64,000 nt of DNA from NCBI GenBank assembly GCA_963764365.1, contig CAVXSI010000020.1, positions 248,001 to 312,000 on the forward strand. The letters are read 5' to 3'. Position numbers and translations under genes: made by a program. The DNA comes from VRUE01 sp963764365 (lineage in GTDB: Bacteria > Actinomycetota > Thermoleophilia > Solirubrobacterales > 70-9). Under the pieces are notes generated by a model that did no database searches, was not told where the DNA came from, and saw only the letters and a program-made list of their open reading frames with translations. How positions within the stretch are numbered: the first letter of the stretch is position 1; the number at the start of each line of letters is the position of its first letter. Below, one piece after another: positions 59,955 through 64,000 of the stretch.

Positions 59955-60327
59955 CGCCCGGCCAGGTACGGCACGTCGAGATTCACGAGGCCCCACTCGG
60001 CGCAGGCGCGACCGGCTTCGGTCGCGTATCCGTGGCCCCAGGCTCCCGTCGCAACGCCCGGCCGAGCTCGGTCTCGTCGAACTGCGGCCAGTGTTTCAGC
60101 CCGCACCTGCCGAGGAAGGCACCGCTCTCTCCGTCCAGCACGGCGAGCACGCCGTGCTCGCGCTGCCGCCATTCGCCTTCGTCTTTGCGGATCCGCTCCT
60201 CGGCAGCGGCCCGATCGAGCGGGCGTATGAACTGCGCCACTTCAGGATCCGCATGCAGGGCGGCGAACTCGTCGAGGTCGCCCATCGCCAAGGGCCGGAG
60301 CCGCAGTCGCCGGGTCTCGATCGGCAC
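59955..60327 (-). pseudogene. Frameshifted, truncated GNAT acetyltransferase
   Basis: The first frame, from GTG 60327, gives the RimJ-like start PIETRRLRLRPLAMGDLDEF, AALHADPEVAQFIRPLDR and GRCGLKHWPQFDETELG. The frame is lost near 60040-60050, and the other frame continues with AWGHGYATEAGRACAEWGLV, the acetyl-CoA-binding motif. The usual last ~50 residues are absent. One base appears to be missing, so the gene is decayed or the sequence has an indel. Confidence 0.7.
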
Positions 60328-60360
60328 CCCGCGAGCGTACATTTGCCGGGCGACCGCTCG

Positions 60361-60407
60361 GCGGTTGGCGAGTTTGTTTCGCATAGCGCAACAAACTCGC
60401 CAACCGC
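60361..60407. repeat. Long near-perfect hairpin
   Basis: Arms GCGGTTGGCGAGTTTGTT (60361-60378) and AACAAACTCGCCAACCGC (60390-60407) are perfectly complementary over 18 bases. The loop itself contains CGC-ATA-GCG, so the stem is about 21 pairs with one mismatch. It lies between the GNAT pseudogene and the TetR gene at 60485. Confidence 0.8.
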
Positions 60408-60484
60408 TGCCCGAATGTCCGATGTGCGATCGGTCCGTCCATTTCTGTATTAGTATCACCATTCAAGTTGGAGTTGCAATCTGA

Positions 60485-61156
60485 ATGAGCGGCAAGCGAA
60501 AAAGGGAGACCCGCGTCGAGAAGCAGGCCCGCACCCGGGCCGAGCTGATCGCGACCGCGGCCGAGGTCTTCGCCCGCCGCGGCTACAACGGCGCCTCGGT
60601 CGAGGAGATCGCCGAGCAGGCCGGCTACTCGCACGGCGCCGTCTACTCCAACTTCGACGGCAAGGCCGACCTCTTCCTCGCCGTCTTCGAGGACTACATG
60701 GCCGAGCGGGCGCGGGAGCTGGCGGCGACCCAGGTCGGCCTCGCCGACGACGCGCCGCTGGAGGTTCGCGCGCGGGCGCTCGCCGACCAGTGGATGGAGC
60801 GCTTCTCAAAGGACCGCGCCTCCGTCGTCCTGCACATGGAGTTCATCGCCCACGCCAGCCGCGACCCCGAGCTGGCCGGCCGCTTCGGCACCCGCTCGGC
60901 GGCGTTGCGCGAGGCCGTCGCCCACTACATCGCCGGCTACCAGGAGGAGGCCGGGACGGAGTTCGCGCTGCCGCCCGACGACCTGGCGATGGTGCTGCGG
61001 GCGCTCGGAATCGGCCTCGCGGTCGAAGCGCTGGTCAGTCCCGAGGCGGTGCGCAAGGACCTCTACGGCGACTTCGTCGAGCTGCTGGTCGAGATGGCCC
61101 GCCAAGGCGGTTCCGCGGAACCGCCGGCGAAGCGGCGGCGCGCGGCGAAGTCGTGA
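60485..61156 (+). CDS. TetR/AcrR family transcriptional regulator
   Basis: This 223-residue TetR protein has HTH at about residues 14-62 (RAELIATAAEVFARRGYNGA, SVEEIAEQAGYSHGAVYSNF, DGKADLFLAVFEDYM). The C-terminal domain (FIAHASRDPELAGRFGTRSA) is of the TetR_C_6-like type. The tail AKRRRAAKS is basic. Its stop overlaps the methyltransferase GTG (GTGA), so it is co-translated with the likely target gene. The AT-rich TATTAGTAT upstream may be the -10. Confidence 0.9.
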   Translation: MSGKRKRETRVEKQARTRAELIATAAEVFARRGYNGASVEEIAEQAGYSHGAVYSNFDGKADLFLAVFEDYMAERARELAATQVGLADDAPLEVRARALADQWMERFSKDRASVVLHMEFIAHASRDPELAGRFGTRSAALREAVAHYIAGYQEEAGTEFALPPDDLAMVLRALGIGLAVEALVSPEAVRKDLYGDFVELLVEMARQGGSAEPPAKRRRAAKS

Positions 61157-61905
61157 CCGCGCCCGCCTACGACCGCATGGGAATCGACTACAGCCAGGTC
61201 CGTCGCGCCGACCCGCGCCTCGAGGCGGCGATCTGGGAGGCGCTCGGCAACGCGCGGAGCGTGCTCAACGTCGGCGCGGGCGCCGGCTCCTACGAGCCGC
61301 GGGACCGCGAGGTCGTCGCGGTCGAGCCCTCGCCGGTGATGATCGCCCAGCGGCCCGCGGGCGCCGCCCCCGCGATCCGGGGAGTCGCCGAGGATCTGCC
61401 GCTGGAGGACGGAAGCGTCGACGCGACGATGGGTGTGTTCACGATGCAGCACTGGGATGACGTCGACCGGGGGCTGGCCGAGGTGCGGCGCGTCACCCGG
61501 GACCGAGTCATCCTGCTCACCCTCGACCTCGACGCGACCGCGGAGATGTGGCTGTGCCGCGACTACCTGCCGGAGATCGTCGCGCACGATCGCGCGACGT
61601 TCCCCTCGATCGAGCATCTCGGAACCGTCCTGCCCAATCTGCGGATCGACACGGTGCAGGTGCCCGCCGACTGCGCCGACGGCTTCTGCGTTGCCCTCTG
61701 GAGCCGGCCGGAGGACCACCTCGACGCCGGCGTGCGCCAGGCCTCCTCGATCTGGCACCTGCTGTCGGACGCCGTCGTCGAGCCGGCACTGGAGCGGCTG
61801 CGCCGCGACCTCGCAAGCGGCGAGTGGGACCGCCGCTACGGGTACCTGCGCAAGCAGCCCTCCCTCGACATCGGCCTGCGCCTCGTCACCGCGGAGCTGC
61901 GTTGA
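61153..61905 (+). CDS. SAM-dependent methyltransferase (class I)
   Basis: This 250-residue protein begins VTAPAYDRMGIDYSQVRRAD. The SAM-binding motif I is SVLNVGAGAGSYEPRDREVV-AVEPSP, with the later DGSVDATMGVFTMQHWDDVD. The C-terminal part (WSRPEDHLDAGVRQASSIWH, RYGYLRKQPSLDIGLRLVTA) resembles the Rossmann-fold methyltransferase type 11 group acting on small molecules. GTG overlaps the TetR stop. Confidence 0.85.
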   Translation: MTAPAYDRMGIDYSQVRRADPRLEAAIWEALGNARSVLNVGAGAGSYEPRDREVVAVEPSPVMIAQRPAGAAPAIRGVAEDLPLEDGSVDATMGVFTMQHWDDVDRGLAEVRRVTRDRVILLTLDLDATAEMWLCRDYLPEIVAHDRATFPSIEHLGTVLPNLRIDTVQVPADCADGFCVALWSRPEDHLDAGVRQASSIWHLLSDAVVEPALERLRRDLASGEWDRRYGYLRKQPSLDIGLRLVTAELR

Positions 61906-61966
61906 CGGCGCGAGGCACGGCGATCTGTTCGACCGGATCTGGTCGAGTGGCGGGTAGCGCCGGTGC

Positions 61967-62464
61967 CTACTGAAGTGCCTCGCGGATGAACGCCGACTTG
62001 GCGTTCGTGTACCCCTCCCGATCGTTCGCGAAGCGCCGCGCGAGCTCGCGCTTCAGGGCGACGTATTCCTCCGCGATCCTCTTGTCGCTGCGTAGCCGAT
62101 CGCGGAACGCCAGCTCGTCGGCATAGCGCCTGGAGTCGACCGGGACGAGGTGGAGGTGGTGAGTGCGGCGGCTCGGGTGCGGCTTGCAAAACCAGTGCAT
62201 CTCGTCCGGCAGATACGGCGCGTACATGTAGTTGAGCTCGGCCAGCGGCTCGAAGCAAACCCGCGACTCCTCGAGGCTGCGGACGCCGGCAAGGATGTCG
62301 ACGATCGGCTTCGCCTCCATCCCTGGCACGGCGGTGCTGCCGACGTGGTGTATGCCGCCGACGACCCACTCCCCGGTCGCTTCCTCCAGCGCCGCGCGCT
62401 CGTCCTCGAACCCGGCAGGCCAGGCAGGATCGTACGGGGAGAGATAAATCAGCTCGTCGGGCAC
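61967..62464 (-). CDS. GrpB/UPF0157 family protein
   Basis: This 165-residue protein of the GrpB family has a nucleotidyltransferase-like fold: LSPYDPAWPAGFEDERAALE, IHHVGSTAVPGMEAKPIVDI (GSTAVPGxxAKP signature), LPDEMHWFCKPHPSRRTHHL-HLVPV and FRDRLRSDKRIAEEYVALKR. The function of stand-alone members is not established. GTG 62464. Confidence 0.9.
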   Translation of the reverse strand: MPDELIYLSPYDPAWPAGFEDERAALEEATGEWVVGGIHHVGSTAVPGMEAKPIVDILAGVRSLEESRVCFEPLAELNYMYAPYLPDEMHWFCKPHPSRRTHHLHLVPVDSRRYADELAFRDRLRSDKRIAEEYVALKRELARRFANDREGYTNAKSAFIREALQ

Positions 62465-62620
62465 GGATAGCTCGGGTGGGCGGCGCTACTCGATCTGCGG
62501 ATCATCCCTCAACGACCCATGCAAACAGCATTGACGCTGGGCGCATTGCCGGCCGCGCCGGGAAGGCTGGGAGGGCGTGCGCTCCGTTCTCCGGTGCGGC
62601 GTTCCTGACAGGATCGGCTC

Positions 62621-63217
62621 ATGCACCCAATGGAGCCGGTGGAGCTGCGAGGCGATTTAGTCGCGGTCGAGCCGTTGCGCGTTGAGCACGCAGCCGGCCT
62701 GCTTGCCGCCGCGGATGCCGAGGAGGTGTTCGCCTGGCTCCCCTACGCTCGGCTGGCGGATCTCGGCCAAGCGCAGGAATGGATCGAGGGTGCCCTCGCC
62801 GATCGACACGCCGAGCGTCGGTTCCCGTTCACCGTCATCGATGGGGTGCAGGGGGCCGTGATCGGCTCCACGTCCTATTGGGGCTTCGACGCCCACAATG
62901 CCCACGTCGAGATCGGTTCTACCTGGCTCGGCCGTGCCTGGTGGGGAACCGGGCGAAACGCGGAGGTAAAGCTGTTGCTGATGACGCACGCGTTCGAGAC
63001 CCTTGAGCTTGAGCGCGTCGCCTTCCGCACCGACATCCGCAACGAGCGCTCACAGCGAGCGATAGAGCGGCTCGGCGCAACCAGGGAGGGAGTGCATCGA
63101 CACGAGATGCGCCGACGCGACGGCAGCTGGCGCGACAGCGTCCACTACTCGATCCTTCGGTCCGAGTGGCCTGATGCCAAGGAGCGTTTGGTGACCGGAT
63201 CTGAGGTCGTTAGCTGA
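62621..63217 (+). CDS. GNAT N-acetyltransferase (RimJ/RimL type)
   Basis: This 198-residue acetyltransferase has GDLVAVEPLRVEHAAGLLAA, the substrate strand IGSTSYWGFDAHNAHVEIGS, acetyl-CoA loop WLGRAWWGTGRNAEVKLLLM and ERVAFRTDIRNERSQRAIER-LG with a tail RSEWPDAKERL. The family acetylates ribosomal protein N-termini or small amines. ATG 62621 or Met4. Confidence 0.9.
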   Translation: MHPMEPVELRGDLVAVEPLRVEHAAGLLAAADAEEVFAWLPYARLADLGQAQEWIEGALADRHAERRFPFTVIDGVQGAVIGSTSYWGFDAHNAHVEIGSTWLGRAWWGTGRNAEVKLLLMTHAFETLELERVAFRTDIRNERSQRAIERLGATREGVHRHEMRRRDGSWRDSVHYSILRSEWPDAKERLVTGSEVVS

Positions 63218-63222
63218 TCGAG

Positions 63223-63594
63223 TCATCCGCGTGGCTCGACCTCGACCGGACAGCTGACGCTGTTGGCGATGAAGCAGCGCTCGTGGGCGCGGCGGTGCAG
63301 GGACTCGATCTGCTCGCCGTCAAGGTGGCGGTCAAACGCGACCTGGGGGCGCAGCACCACAGCGGTGAACCGGGTGCCGTCCATCGTTCCCTCGGGCTCG
63401 TCCACGTATGAGTTCACCCTCGCCCCCTCAGCCCGGGCCAGGCCGAGGAACCAGAGCATGTGACAGCTCGACAGTGAGGCGACGAACATCTCCTCGGGGT
63501 CGGCCCTGTCGGGACTGCCTCCAAACTCCGCTGCGCTGGACGCGGCGAGCTTCTGGCCCCAGCTCCTCGAGAAGGGCCTTTCGTCTCTCCTCGG
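63223..63594 (-). pseudogene. OsmC family protein, damaged N-terminus
   Basis: The frame open from 63594 contains PDRADPEEMFVASLSSCHML, the OsmC Cys motif, then YVDEPEGTMDGTRFTAVVLR and the second Cys region RAHERCFIANSVSCPVEVEP. The first ~40 residues of a normal OsmC are missing, no start precedes the conserved part except internal ATG 63489, and upstream DNA in another frame begins like an antitoxin (MPTQHPRIQVTEERRKALLE). A deletion or frameshift fused two genes. Confidence 0.6.
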
Positions 63595-63625
63595 TTACCT
63601 GGATGCGAGGGTGTTGCGTCGGCAT
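63555..63625 (-). pseudogene. Antitoxin-like N-terminal remnant
   Basis: ATG 63625 begins MPTQHPRIQVTEERRKALLE, which looks like the start of a small antitoxin of the type MPxxHPRIQVT. After about 24 codons the frame runs into the OsmC region in a different reading frame and does not continue as an antitoxin. Only a fragment is left; identity is tentative. Confidence 0.35.
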
Positions 63626-63679
63626 CAAAGGCAGTGTGCCACCCGAGTACCACTTGCTGCGAGCTAGCCTCCGCGTCCA

Positions 63680-63850
63680 TGGCCGAGCGAGCGGATGCCA
63701 AGGCGTCGTCCAGGAGCACGCGGCGACGCACGTCACTTCGACCTCCGCCTCGAGGTGGACGCGGCGATGCGCTCCTGGGCGGTCCTCAAGGGTCCCTCGA
63801 TGGACCCCGCTGTCAAGCGCCTCGCCGTGCGACGAACTGCTGAGGGATGA
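63680..63850 (+). pseudogene. LigD 3'-phosphoesterase domain remnant
   Basis: One frame gives GVVQEHAA, and a second frame continues RHFDLRLEVDAAMRSWAVLK, GPSMDPAVKRLAVRRT before a stop. The pattern VVQxHxA-RxHxDxRLExD...SWAxxKGPS is the DNA ligase D phosphoesterase/polymerase-ligase domain with its His and Asp residues. A frameshift near 63729 and the early stop mark it as a fragment of a non-homologous end-joining type gene. Confidence 0.65.
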
Positions 63851-63876
63851 AGCATGACCGCGACGATCAACTGATA

Positions 63877-63895
63877 TGTACGGCAATGCCGTACA
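63877..63895. promoter_or_regulatory. Palindrome TGTACGGCA-A-TGCCGTACA
   Basis: A perfect 9-1-9 palindrome, followed five bases later by a further half-site TGTACGG (63899 region). It lies between the LigD remnant and the SDR gene and resembles a regulator or antitoxin operator; no partner gene is left intact nearby. Confidence 0.5.
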
Positions 63896-63945
63896 TCGAT
63901 GTACGGTGAATCCGTTCAACGACAGGAACGAACGTTTGGTCTGAC

Positions 63946-64000
63946 TCAGCCCTTCTGCTCGGTCGGGCGGATCAGGATCTCGTTCACGGAGACGTGCCAG
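63946..64000 (-). CDS. SDR-family oxidoreductase, C-terminal fragment at window edge
   Basis: Only the last 17 codons are in the window: WHVSVNEILIRPTEQKG and a TGA. The VNEILIRPT ending is characteristic of NADP-dependent short-chain dehydrogenases of the YdfG/serine dehydrogenase type. The rest of the gene lies beyond position 64000. Confidence 0.7.
   Translation of the reverse strand, partial: WHVSVNEILIRPTEQKG

Noticed and set aside
63985..64000. GAGACGTGCC at the window end, resembling the arm of the stem-loop family
   Set aside because: It lies inside the coding end of an SDR gene (HVSVNEI) and no second arm is visible.

Overview
The window is about 70% GC, uses many GTG/TTG starts and packs genes with 1-4 base stop/start overlaps. 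Gene content (TetR paralogue clusters, heme A-type oxidase genes, a group 3b [NiFe] hydrogenase, beta-oxidation genes, DUF1015, DUF1059, HHE hemerythrin) suggests an Actinomycetota chromosome, most likely a Thermoleophilia/Solirubrobacterales-type lineage. That placement is an inference from style and content; no rRNA is present.

Layout. 0-5 kb: a UspA-like protein coupled to oxidase subunit III, then three TetR regulators and one TetR-like protein lacking the DNA-binding half. 4-10 kb: heme A synthase, a diheme cytochrome c lipoprotein, a CBS protein, and a five-gene minus-strand operon (COX2-like, COX1-like, ctaB, two tiny membrane proteins). The COX1-like and COX2-like proteins keep the fold of a heme-copper oxidase but have lost nearly all heme, CuB and CuA ligands; this is the most unusual object in the window. 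10-14 kb: PAP2 enzyme, flippase-like protein, thioredoxin reductase, DUF1059, GreA. 14-20 kb: a beta-oxidation set (3-hydroxyacyl-CoA dehydrogenase, enoyl-CoA hydratase, acyl-CoA dehydrogenase, thiolase) with a class IV aminotransferase. 20-25 kb: 1-Cys peroxiredoxin, Nudix, SDR, OsmC, cobalamin adenosyltransferase, DUF1015, tRNA-Pro. 25-28 kb: an SCP2-hydrolase fusion, an acyltransferase and an SRPBCC protein.

27.8-38.9 kb is one long minus-strand operon for a group 3b (NAD(P)-linked, sulfhydrogenase-type) [NiFe] hydrogenase: hyhB, a cyclic-nucleotide-binding protein, hyhG, hyhS (with an apparent one-base frameshift), hyhL, endopeptidase, hypC, hypD, hypE, hypA, hypB, hypF. With the oxidase genes this suggests an aerobe able to exchange electrons between NAD(P)H and H2 when oxygen is limiting. 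39-46 kb: MsrA, a GT-C-like membrane protein, tRNA-Arg, a DUF4143 ATPase with phased upstream repeats, a DUF4395-thioredoxin fusion, a Usp-like membrane protein and a ferric-reductase-like protein.

46.8-64 kb is more accessory: tRNA-His with terminator, a VapBC-type toxin-antitoxin pair, an NmrA-like reductase, a DUF1295 protein and acyltransferase, an IS3-family element with an intact DDE motif and a GGGAAAT slippery site that probably interrupted a small gene, then a ferredoxin, hemerythrin and Cys-rich regulator linked by two matching operators, a FtsX-type ABC exporter, an RTX-repeat secreted protein, TetR plus methyltransferase, GrpB, GNAT and a degraded end with remnants of a GNAT gene, an OsmC gene, an antitoxin and a LigD phosphoesterase domain. 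Three families of short repeated elements sit directly after stop codons. Several single-base frameshifts are seen; if the sequence comes from a draft assembly some could be errors.
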